Below are positions 13,801 through 26,254 of a stretch of DNA of 64,000 nucleotides, piece after piece. The notes below the pieces were generated by a model. It saw only the letters and a program-made list of their open reading frames with translations. It ran no database searches and was not told where the DNA came from. The position numbers and the translations under genes are program-made. The stretch is from Nepenthes gracilis (Eukaryota > Streptophyta > Magnoliopsida > Caryophyllales > Nepenthaceae). The stretch spans positions 4,426,501 to 4,490,500 of the forward strand of contig BSYO01000013.1 of the NCBI GenBank assembly GCA_033239525.1, read 5' to 3'. The first letter of the stretch is position 1; each line of letters opens with the position of its first letter.

Positions 13801-14306
13801 TGACCTATCACAATTACTTCATGTTCTTTCATTTTGGGATTGAGGCCAAAGAATTTTATTTTATTTTTATTTTTCCACCAAAAAACTGGAGGTTGTAGAG
13901 TTTTTTTTTTTTTTACACCCAGCTCAGAATAAAGAGGCATTCATTCTTGGGTTTATTTAAAAATAAATTGTGATATTGTGCTTGCCACAATTCTGGATGG
14001 TGAATTCTGTTTTCTTGTATGATTGTCATCATTTGGCCAGCTTAATTGCATACTATCTCACTTTCCATTGCATGCCATAGCAGCTTAGCTGCTCAATTGT
14101 GATGACAATTTGTTATCTGTTCATCTTCCAACGCTTTACTAATATTATTTTAAACACACGTTACTCCTAAAGAAACAATTTTTTGCTGAGGAATGCCCTT
14201 CTCTTGTTTTAGAGTGGCAAGCCAACCAGCAGCAAATGCAACTAGACCAACCACGGTGCCAATTCGCGGGCAGCCTGTGGCTCAGAAGTCCAGCTGCTGC
14301 TCTTGA
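1894..14306 (+). CDS. RABD2: Ras-related small GTPase RABD2 (Rab1 family), 8 exons
   Basis: Coding exons: 1894-1907, 12216-12288, 12426-12473, 12598-12645, 12729-12800, 12963-13118, 13269-13372 and 14213-14306. Every intron is GT-AG, and the exons sum to 609 nt (202 aa plus stop), the usual Rab1 length. Visible motifs: N-terminal [21 protein letters not shown]-loop GDSGVGKS at residues 15-22; switch [10 protein letters not shown] with Thr40; WDTAGQE at 62-68; NKCD at 121-124; ETSAK at 149-153. The tail ends [12 protein letters not shown], with two cysteines for geranylgeranylation. Rab1/RABD GTPases cycle between GDP and GTP on ER and Golgi membranes and direct ER-to-Golgi vesicle traffic. 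The MNPEY start and the [14 protein letters not shown] stretch fit RABD2 and not RABD1. Exon 1 codes only four residues and two bases of the fifth codon, followed by a 10.3-kb intron full of retrotransposons. No frame is broken, so the gene looks functional. Confidence 0.96.
2336..3210 (-). repeat. Left LTR of the intronic Copia element (its 3' LTR)
   Basis: It aligns with 9779-10783 from the opening GACAAGCC...CTTCCTCAAC...ACAAATCTCTAA stretch to the closing ATGAGACTCACAAGAGA stretch. It is about 130 bp shorter than its partner. The terminus has decayed to TGATGGG...TGCTAATA. The purine-rich tract expected before a 3' LTR is visible on the minus strand as AAGGGGATCTT next to 3210. The middle part is rich in TGCAT/GCGCA words shared with the partner LTR. 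Confidence 0.85.
3740..4443 (-). pseudogene. Copia reverse transcriptase C-terminal part and RNase H junction (intronic element)
   Basis: It resumes at the insertion boundary with [18 protein letters not shown], then [14 protein letters not shown]. The catalytic YVDD box has become YNDG ([11 protein letters not shown]), so one catalytic Asp is lost. Farther on, [20 protein letters not shown] and FLSNPRKEH match the Copia RT-RNase H connecting region (GSLMYAMVCTRPDIAHAVG). RNase H sequence toward 3211 is too decayed to delimit. Confidence 0.85.
4444..7112 (-). mobile_element. Tekay-like solo LTR nested in the Copia RT
   Basis: The plus strand starts TGTTGCGACCCTGG and ends near GAGTATTATA, resembling the termini of the 2.7-kb LTR at 27189-29916 (TGTCACGAACCC...GATATTACA). 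Internal blocks near 4860-5340 and 6363-6700 align with 54530-54780 and 56510-56620. The Copia reading frame is interrupted exactly at these edges, with GAACT on the left and GAAAT on the right as the likely target duplication. Only one LTR is present, so I read it as a solo LTR, itself interrupted by a Tat-like LTR. Confidence 0.65.
5348..6345 (+). mobile_element. Tat-like LTR nested inside the Tekay-like LTR
   Basis: A GC-richer block carries a TATA box (CTATAAAAGG near 5900) and the Tat-type LTR phrase GATTTGAACGTCAGAGTGTT TTCGGTGGG near 6190-6220. This matches on the opposite strand 49880-49910 (GACTTGAGTATCAGAGTGTT). It contains repeated GACGGTCAAC/GACGGCC words. The left edge is fairly clear at TGATGGGGATGC. 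The right edge and the target duplication are uncertain. No internal region is present, so it is a solo or truncated LTR. Confidence 0.65.
7140..7505 (-). pseudogene. Copia reverse transcriptase, N-terminal part (intronic element)
   Basis: The minus-strand reading contains [20 protein letters not shown], then [20 protein letters not shown] and [20 protein letters not shown]. These are the opening blocks of the Copia RVT_2 domain (ExW...AM..E...L..N.TW.LV.LP.GK). The reading stops near 7113, where the domain is split by an inserted LTR. The rest of the domain resumes at about 4443 and runs to lower coordinates. Confidence 0.85.
7801..8560 (-). pseudogene. Copia integrase C-terminal remnant (intronic element)
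   Basis: The clearest part is 7801-7995 on the minus strand: [20 protein letters not shown] followed by [20 protein letters not shown] and [12 protein letters not shown]. This matches the region after the integrase catalytic core in Copia elements (VWTGK-YDHLRVFGC-...-FLGYGxDEFGYRLYD). Weaker integrase-like fragments continue toward 8560 with frameshifts. Integrase would insert the cDNA into the host genome. This copy is broken. Confidence 0.75.
8637..8989 (-). pseudogene. Copia protease remnant (intronic element)
   Basis: The minus-strand translation shows [11 protein letters not shown], which corresponds to the retropepsin active site (W-V-x-D-S-G-A-S). The conserved Gly-Ala pair is changed to Ala-Val. 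It is followed by pieces such as [17 protein letters not shown], a familiar post-protease stretch of Copia polyproteins (IPDIRLNLISVGKLDDEGY-like). The altered active site and broken frame make it inactive. Confidence 0.75.
8990..9778 (-). pseudogene. Copia gag remnant (intronic element)
   Basis: On the minus strand, between the primer site and the protease, there is a Lys/Ser-rich stretch ([15 protein letters not shown]) followed by RHHYDKKAH. The position and spacing match the gag zinc knuckle CHHCGKKGH, with the first Cys changed to Arg and the second to Tyr. The metal site is therefore destroyed. Several stops and frame changes occur upstream. Gag would form the capsid-like particle. This copy cannot. 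Confidence 0.65.
9779..10783 (-). repeat. Right LTR of the intronic Copia element (its 5' LTR)
   Basis: It is a 1005-bp LTR with the terminal inverted repeat TGTTGGG...CCCAACA. It is bordered inward by the degraded tRNA primer site and outward by CATTA, the probable target duplication. An internal partial repeat of the phrase ATAAAATCTACTRTGAATGT occurs near 9960 and 10024 and is absent from the left LTR, which partly explains its greater length. Confidence 0.87.
10784..12215 (+). other. Remaining 3' part of RABD2 intron 1, no gene seen
   Basis: Single-copy-looking AT-rich sequence without a conserved coding signal. The last 100 bases before the acceptor are T-rich (TTTTGAACAGTTAGC... and GAACATTGTTGTGCAG), as expected for a plant 3' splice site. 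Confidence 0.5.
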
Positions 14307-15570
14307 TCCGGAAATGCCACCAAGTGGGACTCCTTGGAAGCAGTCAACGCTTGGTCCCTCATGCGATGGGTTGCACATCAATCTCAAGTCTCAACCAATT
14401 TCATGCCTGTATATTACACAAATATTAAACATTCAGTGTTATGTTCAATGTCAGGGATATTATTAGATATTCATTTGATGTTTTCAGTGTATTATGTGCA
14501 CTAAATGCTGATCGTGGACAACTTTGTTAAACTGTTGTTTGCATTGAAATGTCCTGTAAAACACATTTGGTGATATTTGGATCTACCATTTCTGTGATTG
14601 TTGCTGGTACTTGTAGTAAGTGGTAGGAGTGTTGTGGTAAATCCGGTTAGAAGTAAAAGTTGAAAGGATGAATGAAGGAGATTATATCAAGCAATTTTAA
14701 TAACTATTTAATTTTTATTATATATTTGTTTAACTTTTAATCTTAGCTGTTGGTTCACATAGAGTCTAAAATATACGAGGATCTTGAGAGCTTTCCTGTC
14801 ATAGCTAGTATTTGCTTGGGTACTGCCAAGGCTTGGTCGGAAGAGATGAAGTGCTGGATTGGCTAATAATAGATGTTTGCCCATAGTCTCTTATCTTCAT
14901 ATGTTTTTAAAGTGCCCATAAGAATTACCTCATGTGCCCATTTATTAAATTTATGTTGGTAATATCAGAAAATAATGGTATGTGTATGAAATACTAATTA
15001 TTTGAACAAGTTTTATGCAAGCACTCTTGCTTTGCTTGACATTTAGCAGAGCTTCTATCTCATTTGATTTAATTGAAGGTGCTTATTCTCTAATAAGTAT
15101 CTAAATATTTATTATAATGTTGACTATATTAGTGGTGATGAACACAACTGTTCAACGAATCAAAATAATATACACCGATTAATATGATCACTATTTTCAT
15201 ATTTTAGTAATTTTATGATGCAGAGCAAGCAAGTAATGCTGAAACATATGATTTTATCATATTGTACATCTCGAATTGCACGACTCTAAAGATTTTATAA
15301 TTAGAAAAATAGTAAAATAAATATGGTAAATGTAAAGGCCTTTTAATGATGAGTAAATAAAACAGTACACAATTAGCAGTCCATTGCACACGGGATGATT
15401 TGTTTCTGGAAAACATACAAGCTCGTAATAACACATTCAAACTGCAACATTGACACTGAGATTTGGCAAAACGCCCACTGATTCAAGCATCTCGTTTTCA
15501 AATCATCAAACAAGCAATTAATTAAGGCGGCAAATAAACAAAGTGACGCTGCCGAGAACAGGCCGAGGGA
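14307..15570. other. Convergent intergenic region and 3' untranslated sequences
   Basis: RABD2 (+) and methyltransferase gene 1 (-) end facing each other. The segment should hold both 3' untranslated regions. There is no clear coding potential. AATAAA-like words occur (for example near 15320 on the plus strand), but I cannot assign polyadenylation sites. Confidence 0.5.
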
Positions 15571-18004
<2,434 letters not shown>

Positions 18005-18053
18005 GGCTTCTCTCTGAACAAGCAATTACGCACGGCAACGCTGCAACGTGACA

Positions 18054-18055
<2 letters not shown>

Positions 18056-18141
<86 letters not shown>
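18056..18141. repeat. (AT)43 microsatellite upstream of methyltransferase gene 1
   Basis: An uninterrupted 86-bp AT dinucleotide run starts 52 bp before the start codon of gene 1, between the ATG and the TATA box. It may be in the 5' leader or in an insertion within it. Confidence 0.98.
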
Positions 18142-18144
<3 letters not shown>

Positions 18145-18448
18145 GAAAAAAATTTTATAACACCTCATCTATAAAACTGTATAATATATTTATATAAAAA
18201 TAGAAAAATAAATCAGATATTACCATATTAAAATGAATATATTTTTGTTATGTTTAAAAGGGATTACTTAGAATATAAAATCTTTCATATTTTGAGTATT
18301 AGCATAGAGTAAAAAAACCATAAAATTGGTGAAGAAATAACGTACCTTAGAGCTTTTTTAGAGGCCAGATGATAATTAGAGGATAGCCCATTAAATGTAT
18401 ATATGCAATTTATTATATTATTTGGCAAGTGAAACGACGTAGTTTCCC

Positions 18449-18456
18449 TTTATATA
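18449..18456 (-). promoter_or_regulatory. Probable TATA box of methyltransferase gene 1
   Basis: The minus strand reads GCTCTATATAAAGGGAAAC, closely matching the ACTCTATATAAGGGGAAGC box 45 bp upstream of the gene 2 ATG. Here the box lies about 445 bp from the ATG, because about 400 bp including the AT microsatellite intervenes. Confidence 0.6.
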
Positions 18457-18459
18457 GAG

Positions 18460-19843
18460 CATGGCCTTGCTGAGTAAGACATATTGAGTATTTGCATTCT
18501 TATAGTCTAATTATTTTATCGAATATATGTGACAAAGAAAAAAATAAATAGTTATTTTTTTAAAAAAATTCTTACTAATATGCTAATGTGACAATTTCAC
18601 GTTATTTTTTGGTCCTATAAAGAGATTATAAATAATAATTCTCAAACAATTGGTTTTTATTTTATTTTTAGTTGCATTTTTAATTTGTTTATTATTAATT
18701 TTCTATGTTAAAAATTAAGTAAAAATAAACATACTATAAATTATAAATTACTGCATGTATAATATTTAAAGAATTAAAAACTATAAAGTTTAAAGTAAAT
18801 GTTAATTTTGATTTATTAGATACGTTCATTTTATAATTCTTTATAAGATTAAAAAAATAAAATATGATCAATAACATTAAATAAAGAAAATAAAAAAAAT
18901 TAAAAATCTTTTAGACAATTTTCCCCCAAAAGCAAACGAGTTTAACATTTTTTTTAATTATTTACCCCCCCAAAAAAAGAGTTTAATATTTTTTTTTTTA
19001 TTTATTTTCAGCTGCAACGTGTCCATTATTTTAAGGTAGCAAATTGGCAAGTGCGTTCCAACTTCTCTGTCTGTCTGTCGTCTGCTTTGTCCTCTTTAAC
19101 AGCTGTCTCCCACTCACCTCAGCTTTCATTATGTATCATTCAAACTTCCCATTAAAATTTTTTTTATAATATTTTTTAAAAATACCTAAAATTAAATTTA
19201 TTTAAAAAATAAAAATAATTTATAGATATTTTGAATCAGTCTAAAAAAATCTATAATTCTTTTTTTTTTTTTTTTGAAAAAAAGTCATATTAAAAAGAAT
19301 GCTTTAGTGGGGGTCAATATCATGGATCTATGGACTATGATTAATTTAGGATATTCCCCACACCTATAGAATTATTCATCATTGAAACTTTAATGGGTGC
19401 TTAAATTTTTAAAAATTAAGCTTGTTATTCAAACATTTATAGCCAAGTTATCTTTCAATATTCAATTTAAAAATACATCGACTTTCTTATTAATAGCCAA
19501 TAATCAATTACTTAAGAATTTAAAAATATAACTTCTTACTTAGCTAAGAATTTCGTTATCACCTCACTTTACTTGAGAAAGGGAGGGAGGAGAGGTGTAA
19601 TTTAAAATAACTAAATGAATCTCTACTTCTGTATGTGGAGAAAAAATTTTAAAAATTGTGATTCGTATGAGTGGCCACTAATTATAGTGAATTATGTTTA
19701 ATAGTAAAATTTTCTTTTAGACCCATGACTTTCTTTATGTTTTACTTTCCATAAACCAAAATGTGTTAAATTTGTATGATTAATGAATAATAGTTGAATG
19801 CATTAATGCATAGCTTAAAGGACTAAAAATGTGACGAGAAAAT
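18460..19843. other. AT-rich intergenic DNA, no gene seen
   Basis: Very AT-rich, with long A and T runs. No supported coding region or repeat boundary was recognised. A TCTGTCTGTCTGTCGTCTG short repeat lies near 19063-19083. Confidence 0.5.
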
Positions 19844-20945
19844 TGGGTAATCTTTAATGACTATAATTTTAATAATTTATGATATAGAAGTACAAATTAC
19901 GTAGATATTTAATACGCGTAAAAAATATAGATACTCTAAATATAAAATGATAACCCTATTTATTCAACATCACCAGCATAATCTATAAATAAAATAAAAA
20001 AAAAAATCAACATATGAGATAAAGATAAAAAAAAATATCAAGAATTAAACAGTTCTTAAATAAAATATTTTAGATTTTTAAAGCCAATCAATTAAATCCC
20101 TAAGTGATAGTCAACTTTTAGACTCGGTAGTATAGATATACTATTCTTATCTGATTTACTAATAACAATTGACTCATAGGAAAAAACTCATTGGATTTAC
20201 TCTTTAGTAACAAAATTATACTTCTTTGAACATTCTCTTGGATTTTATTTTGCTAAATTGAGAATAATCAATACCCATAAAATTTTAGGAACCAAGTCAT
20301 CAATGAAACTCCAAAGCCTCATGGGTTTGAAACAATGTTTGATAATGGCAGAATGATTTTGGGATAAGAAAATCTAACATTTTGAATCATAATTAATGGA
20401 GGAGGTTTTTTTCTTTTGCTCCACACTTCTCTAGCTATATTTTTTTTCAATATTCACATCGGTGACACCCATATTAAGATAAATTGAATCTATTTATAAA
20501 TATGTTTAAAAATTATGGCTAAAAATACAGAATTAGTAAATTTTTTTTACTGACACTTAAATGGTGGCTCAATAACTAGTGTGCATGAGTATGACCATTT
20601 ACTTCATGCAAGAAGTTACTATTATCTCTACACACATGCCCTCTCATGTGTGCCGTGTGCGTGAAGTTTCTTTTTCTATTAACCATAGTGTGTCACCCTT
20701 TATGTGTGATTTATGTGTGGAGTTGTTCAAAAGTGTACATGAACACCGTTTGGACTTTTCTCGTGCATAGATCCATGTTTTTAAATGCGCATGTTCATTT
20801 TTTATGAACCCAACCATTTTTATTTTTGAAGAGCTTGTTTCAAGTCACAATTGAACAAAATTAACATATTAAAATACGCAAATGTAATTTAATTGTGACT
20901 AAATTTTGTTATAAAAATAAGTTTATAAATAGACTTAACAATCCA
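19844..20945 (-). repeat. SIRE-like Copia LTR, copy A
   Basis: A block of about 1.1 kb aligns along its length with copies B (35914-37028) and C (59006-62209 without its insertion). It starts TGGGTAATCTTTAATGAC and ends near GACTTAACAATCCATC. Shared landmarks are AAATATAAAATGATAACCC near 19938, the GTGCATGAGTATG and TGTGTGCCGTGTG words near 20580-20710, and the final ATAAAAATAAGTTTATAAAT. No gag lies next to it, so it is likely a solo LTR. I could not find a matching target duplication. Confidence 0.65.
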
Positions 20946-21299
20946 TCCCTTTGAAAATTTTGTGACAAAACTACATGATAAATCAAATAAAATATAAGCT
21001 TTAACTATTATCACATTAAAGTTTGTTATATAGCAATCATATAGACCTTAGACAATTGAATATGATGTTGATGATTTGTAATATTCAATAGACCTATTTT
21101 ATTGTAAAACATATTTTATTAAGAAAATATTCATAATATATCAACAAATATCAGTATTTAAACTATCGGTCCTATTTATTAGTCATACGCTCACGACTGG
21201 TCATCTGGGGCTGTAGGTCATTGATGCAAGTCTAGAGATTTGCTCTAGCGGAGATGACATGCTCATCTGCCGCTGCTATGAGGGGGAAAAAGGAAATCA
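20946..21299. other. AT-rich spacer, no gene seen
   Basis: No coding signal. It separates the SIRE-like LTR A from the methyltransferase upstream relic. Confidence 0.45.
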
Positions 21300-22400
21300 C
21301 ATGTTTTTGTGATTATTTTTTGTATTATTTCATATTTTTCGACATATGTAGACGTTTGGAAGTTGGCCATAGCGATGGTCAGATGATTTGGTTTAATTGT
21401 CGCACGTTAATTTTTAATCGGCCAAAACTTATTTGTGTTTTGAATATTATGCCTTTATTTGAAGTTTTGGTCTTGCCAGAAGTTGTGTTACTTGAGATCA
21501 TCTAAATGCATTACCCTTATCGAGGCTCTGTCTAAATCTGGTTTTAAAAAAATATATAATTTTTAAATATTTATGAATGTTATGAATTTTTATATTATCT
21601 TTTAATATAGCTTTATTCAATAATCTTATTTTTTCCATCTCTGTTACTTTAGAGCTGAGTTGAAAGGTTTCCCAAGAGTAATAAATATACAAAAGAGTTA
21701 ATTTATTTCAAAATTCTGGCATATGAAATCAAATAAAAAAAAAAAAACGTTATATGCTTAAATTAATTAAAAAAAAATATTTGACTACAAAGTCAAAGAT
21801 TAGGTACGTTACTAACTGTGTTAGACTAATATATTTTTATTTGATTACTCAAAGTTACCAGAGTCAATTTAAAAAATGACATATCAGTAGGATAATTTAT
21901 TGTATATTAAACTAATTGGGAACTGCTTTTAAAAAATCATTAACAAGCTGGCCCAATTAGCTTATAACCCGTGAAATGTAGAATAACACAAATGCTACCA
22001 AATAATTATGGAGCACATAATATAATAACTAGCCATAGAAGGAAGAGATGATTCAATAACTAATAGTAGTAAAAATTGACCGATAAAGACAAAATTTTAA
22101 AGTATAATTATATAATTAATCCTAAATTAGTCCAATTATATGTAGAGAAAATTCTAGGTTAGCTGACAAAATAATACTACAAAATGCCCTAAACTTTCAG
22201 AATCCAAAAGTTGCATAGATGCTAAGATAACCATATCCTCATAGTTTGATTTTGGGCCAACTTTTATTGAAAATTGAAACCATAATGATGATATGGTTTG
22301 ATATGGCTAATATGCCAACCATCTCAACTATATATGTGCACCTTAGTATGATGATAGTAATATCCTTCATGGAATGGAATGGCCATTGCAGAATCAAAAG
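21300..22400. repeat. Methyltransferase-array upstream segment, copy U1
   Basis: 21300-21830 aligns with 43600-44437, and 21640-22390 aligns with 52850-53635, in the same orientation. Shared phrases include CTTTAGAGCTGAGTTGAAAGG, ACAAAGTCAAAGATTAGG, GTGTTAGACTA and GGGCCAACTTTTATT. It lies 3.3 kb upstream of gene 1, as U2 lies 1.5 kb upstream of gene 2. I read it as part of the duplicated gene unit. It contains no convincing coding region. Confidence 0.7.
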
Positions 22401-23323
22401 CCTCACCTACCTGAGAAAGGGAAGGACCTTTGGATGTCTCACAAGTAGAAGGAGGTATAGAGTCATTGGGAGGATAGATTTGACCAAATGTGTGTGATCA
22501 ACTTTAATCATATATGATTATACTAATGGATCGTGAAAAAAGACACACGAGGAATGACAGTAGCGGGATAGAGAACGAGGAGAGAATGCGTTGGATGAGA
22601 CATTCATTGGCAACTAGGTCGTCGGTCAAGCATATTTAAATATATCTATAAACTATTAATAGATAATGATCGAGATATCTATGACAGCATCTCCAATGAT
22701 AGCATTAAAAAATAAAGTGTAAGATAATAGAAGAGTTGACATATGAGAAACTATAAATATATTAGTGATTAGAATGAGATAAATGATGAAAAAAATAAGT
22801 TGATAATCGTTTCTTTCTAATCCCATGACCATCATAGCGATAGGGATGCTGCAATAAATAAGAGATGATGTCATCAACAAATTTTATTGTTTTTTGAAAG
22901 TAAGAACAATCAAGTGTTGTGTAGTGGGAAGACTAATGGTATCCCGAATTACTTTAGGCATGATTCATTTGGTCTATCCAAGAATATAGATAGTAAATGT
23001 ATATCTATTAGGATAGATCTAATGAATGCTGAAATAAAATTTTCAAACTAAGGGGATATATTGGAGTGACAAATCGGTAATCAATATAACCACTCTCTAG
23101 AGATAAATATATGTGAGTTATGGAAAGGGCATGACTAGAGTGATACTTTACAATTCGATAAAAGTTTTCTAGTGTTAATACTAGAGGAATAATACTTTGT
23201 AGCGTGTTACTATTCTGGAATCTATAATCAGTGTTGCTCAAGTTAGCTATTTAACATTTTGGAGTACTTTTTTTTATAGCTAATTTTGTAGTCATCTATT
23301 ACAAAATGTCAAAATTCACCTTA
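22401..23323. other. Intergenic DNA without recognised gene
   Basis: AT-rich. Short open stretches on both strands have no family resemblance. A TTGGAGTACTTTTT word at about 23260 recurs inverted at about 24125. Confidence 0.45.
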
Positions 23324-23539
23324 AATACAGGCAAAATATTATTAAATTTTACATCATATAAATTTGGCTACGAAAGAAATAAATTTTTATAATCAGATGT
23401 TTGAATACCATTCAAATGCCGTGGCTCTAATGTGCATAAATTAGTTCAAAAAATCATAGATTTTGATGAATTAGTAAGGATAAGATGAATAAATCAATCT
23501 TACTCATTATTCTAATATTATTTCTAAAAAATGATGAAT
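23324..23539. repeat. 216-bp tandem duplication, copy 1
   Basis: From AATACAGGCAAAATATTATT to AAAAATGATG, this segment is repeated immediately downstream with only a few differences. The sequence contains AATGCCGTGGCTCTAATGTG in both copies. It has no coding signal. Confidence 0.95.
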
Positions 23540-23755
23540 AATACAGGCCAAATATTATTAAATTTTACATCATATAAATTTGGCTACGAAAGAAATAAAT
23601 TTTTATAATCAGATGTTTGAATACCATTCAAATGCCGTGGCTCTAATGTGCATAAATTAGTTCAAAAAATCATAGATTTTGATGAGTCAGTAAGGATAAG
23701 ATGAATAAATCAATCTTACTTATTATTCTAATATTATTTCTAGAAAATGATGAAT
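23540..23755. repeat. 216-bp tandem duplication, copy 2
   Basis: Near-identical to copy 1. Seen differences: GGCAAA to GGCCAA, GATGAATTAG to GATGAGTCAG, CTCATT to CTTATT, and CTAAAA to CTAGAA. It is followed by the same AATGATGAATAAT end, which indicates a recent tandem duplication. Confidence 0.95.
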
Positions 23756-24924
23756 AATAACGTGAAAAATTATGAAAATTTCTCAAAATATGAAAATAAA
23801 TGAAAAATAAAATAGATATTTAAAATTAAGAGGGTTGCTTTGAAGAATGATGGGAGAAGAGCCAAATCATAAGTATAAGAGGTAAACCTATGGATTTTGA
23901 GTGAGATTTGAGCAAAAGAAAGAGTGATAATCGAAGAAGAGGAGGAAAGAAGATAGGAAGCTTGAGAGATAGAGAGAGAGAGACACACACACCTACTAAG
24001 TGAACAGTGCGGTTGGGGGTTTGGTGGTGATTCAAAGGTGTCGTGGTATTTGAATGTCTAATTTTGGCATCCGAACATCAGCTTTAAATTTGCATTTAAA
24101 CTCCATTTTGAATAACGGTAAAAAGTACTCCAACTAAAATGATACGTATGAAATGCAAAGTAAGATAAATAATAAGAAAAATAATACTAAAATTTTCAAC
24201 AATAATGGGTGATTTCATTAAAATTTATTATTTAAATTTAAAATTTTCATGAATTTAATAATTATGAAAAATATTCGAGCACTATCTTTATAAATAAAAT
24301 AAATAGGAATGAGGCATATAATGCACTATACATAGTAAAATATTATATAATTAAGAGACGCCAAAACCTTAAATTATAAAAGAGTCTGACTATAATTTTA
24401 AAATTCTTAATATGTTTTGGAGAATTTCAAAAGAGAAAGTTAAACACAAGACTACTAGGATCTTTAACTCATTTTAGTAATTTTTCTCTCCTAAAGAAGA
24501 ATTATGTTATTGAAAAACTCATTTTTCATAAAAAATTTTCTCTTTTTCCCCCCATGTATCCTTATTGAAAACTCATCAATAACATTAACATTTTTCAAGG
24601 GTGCTTATTTTTCAAGTTTAAATTCAATTAGTTTAAAGTCAATAAAATTTTGAGGTAGTCTAAATATATGTAGAATTTTCGACTCAAAAATATATAAAAA
24701 CGGTTAATGTCGTAATTAATAAAGTATGGTGTGTGTGTAGTGAATATGTACATAGAATAATATATTGCAAATTCTTTTTATGAAGATACAATAAAGGTAA
24801 ATGAACAAACTCACATCTCATTGAATGAATGAGAAACCATTTATCTCCAAATAAATTTTATATCAATTATACATTATTGAAATTTTTTCAAATTTTCAAA
24901 TTTTTAAATTTTTAATTATTATTA
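23756..24924. other. AT-rich intergenic DNA, no gene seen
   Basis: Includes a purine-rich GAGAGATAGAGAGAGAGAG stretch near 23964. No gene was recognised. It ends at the target site of the gag-only Copia element. Confidence 0.45.
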
Positions 24925-24929
24925 AAAAT
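24925..24929. repeat. Target-site duplication (left), AAAAT
   Basis: AAAAT directly precedes the TGTTAGAG start of the left LTR and is repeated exactly at 33576-33580 after the right LTR. Confidence 0.85.
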
Positions 24930-24951
24930 TGTTAGAGATATTTGTCTTATT
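24930..24951 (+). repeat. Left LTR, first 22 bp (broken)
   Basis: TGTTAGAGATATTTGTCTTA TT is identical to the first 22 bases of the right LTR at 32550. Homology stops abruptly at 24952, where the Tekay-like internal fragment begins. Confidence 0.88.
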
Positions 24952-25801
24952 TATTTGAATACTGATCACTTCTATTTTAAGGGTGCCACAACACTGAAAT
25001 CTTTGAGAAACTTTTCACAAATCTCCCATCACAATCAACTAAATCCAAAAAACTCCCAACTCCTGCGACCTCAAATGGTCTTTTCAAATTCATCACTATT
25101 TCTATTTTCTTCAAATTTCCAAATGTCACATTCTCAAAATTTACAGCAGATTTTCCAATCGGATCTCATATTTCTCAATATTCTTCAAATGAATTAGAAA
25201 ATCATTGACACAGCCATCAAAACTAATCCAAATACGATCAGAAGTCCAATCGACCAAATCTATAAAAGATGCCAAAACATTTGACAACCCAAAAGCACAA
25301 TCAAAACTTCACAACGGTCACATAGTGACCTAAAAGATGTCTTATACACATACTCCCACTGAAATCTCGATTAAAGACACATCGAGCACAGATCAATCTT
25401 AGAGAAAACCCAAATTTCTTCAAATAGATCCAACAAATCTTCGATCCATGAAAATTGATACATATCCAATTTTCAAATAATCCAAACATAAATGTATCAA
25501 TCCAATTTCATTCGCCAGAGAACATTAAAGCATTCCACGCCAAGACACTTGGCCGAACAAAACCTTTCTCAAAACAAATTCTACAATTGCTTTCTCAATT
25601 TCTTCAACTCAGATAAGGCTACCCCATATGGAGCCTTCGAAATAGCCGACAAATCCAAGCACAACACCCAGCACAAACTTGATCTTCGATCCAAGAGCAG
25701 ACAGTTGAATCTTCTGAAAAACATCTTCAAGCTTGCAGATAATCAAAATATCTTCAATGGTCTCAGAATAACTCCCGGATGCGACCATATGCTGGATAAA
25801 C

Positions 25802-26254
25802 TCAGCTCCCAACTCTCAACAGATGATTCGCTTGCAGCGCCAAAATCAACCTTTGAGCCTTCTCACTAATTCTTCCTTGGAACTCTGAGGATCCATAACC
25901 CAAAATGTAAAATGGGACGGACTTACCAAAATAGTCTTCTACGACTGAGGATCCAGCTCTATCTTCATGGGCCATAACTGCAAATGCTTCACCTAGAGCC
26001 ATCCATCTTCTATCAGGACATCTGGAAACCGGATGCCAAAAATTTGAATGATCCTTGACAAATAGCCTATCTGGCCGCAATTTGAAGCAGACTCCCTTTT
26101 GGACGAAGCAACCTCGTATCGCGAACTTCTTCTCGCTGAACTCGTAAGCAAACTTCACAAACTGAAATTTCAAAGAAGACTTTATTTCATCTGACTTTCC
26201 TTTTAGCGTGTCTTCTGAATGATAACAAATCCATCCATCGAGTCTTGACTCCAA
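25802..26254 (-). CDS. Unrecognised 150-aa reading frame in the Tekay-like internal region
   Basis: Begins MESRLDGWICYHSEDTLKGK and includes KKFAIRGCFVQKGVCFKLRP and CPDRRWMALGEAFAVMAHED. It is a mixed-charge protein without signal peptide, membrane segment or zinc knuckle. It has ordinary composition and might be part of an element-encoded protein in a non-autonomous retroelement, but I cannot assign a family. The upstream minus-strand sequence (to about 26490) is Lys/Leu-rich and out of frame with stops. It may be decayed, and expression is unproven. Confidence 0.3.
   Translation of the reverse strand: MESRLDGWICYHSEDTLKGKSDEIKSSLKFQFVKFAYEFSEKKFAIRGCFVQKGVCFKLRPDRLFVKDHSNFWHPVSRCPDRRWMALGEAFAVMAHEDRAGSSVVEDYFGKSVPFYILGYGSSEFQGRISEKAQRLILALQANHLLRVGS

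Noticed and set aside
19839..20945. Target duplication around SIRE-like LTR A
   Set aside because: Left pentamer AAAAT and right ATCCA (or nearby alternatives) do not match, so solo status is inferred from the lack of gag only.
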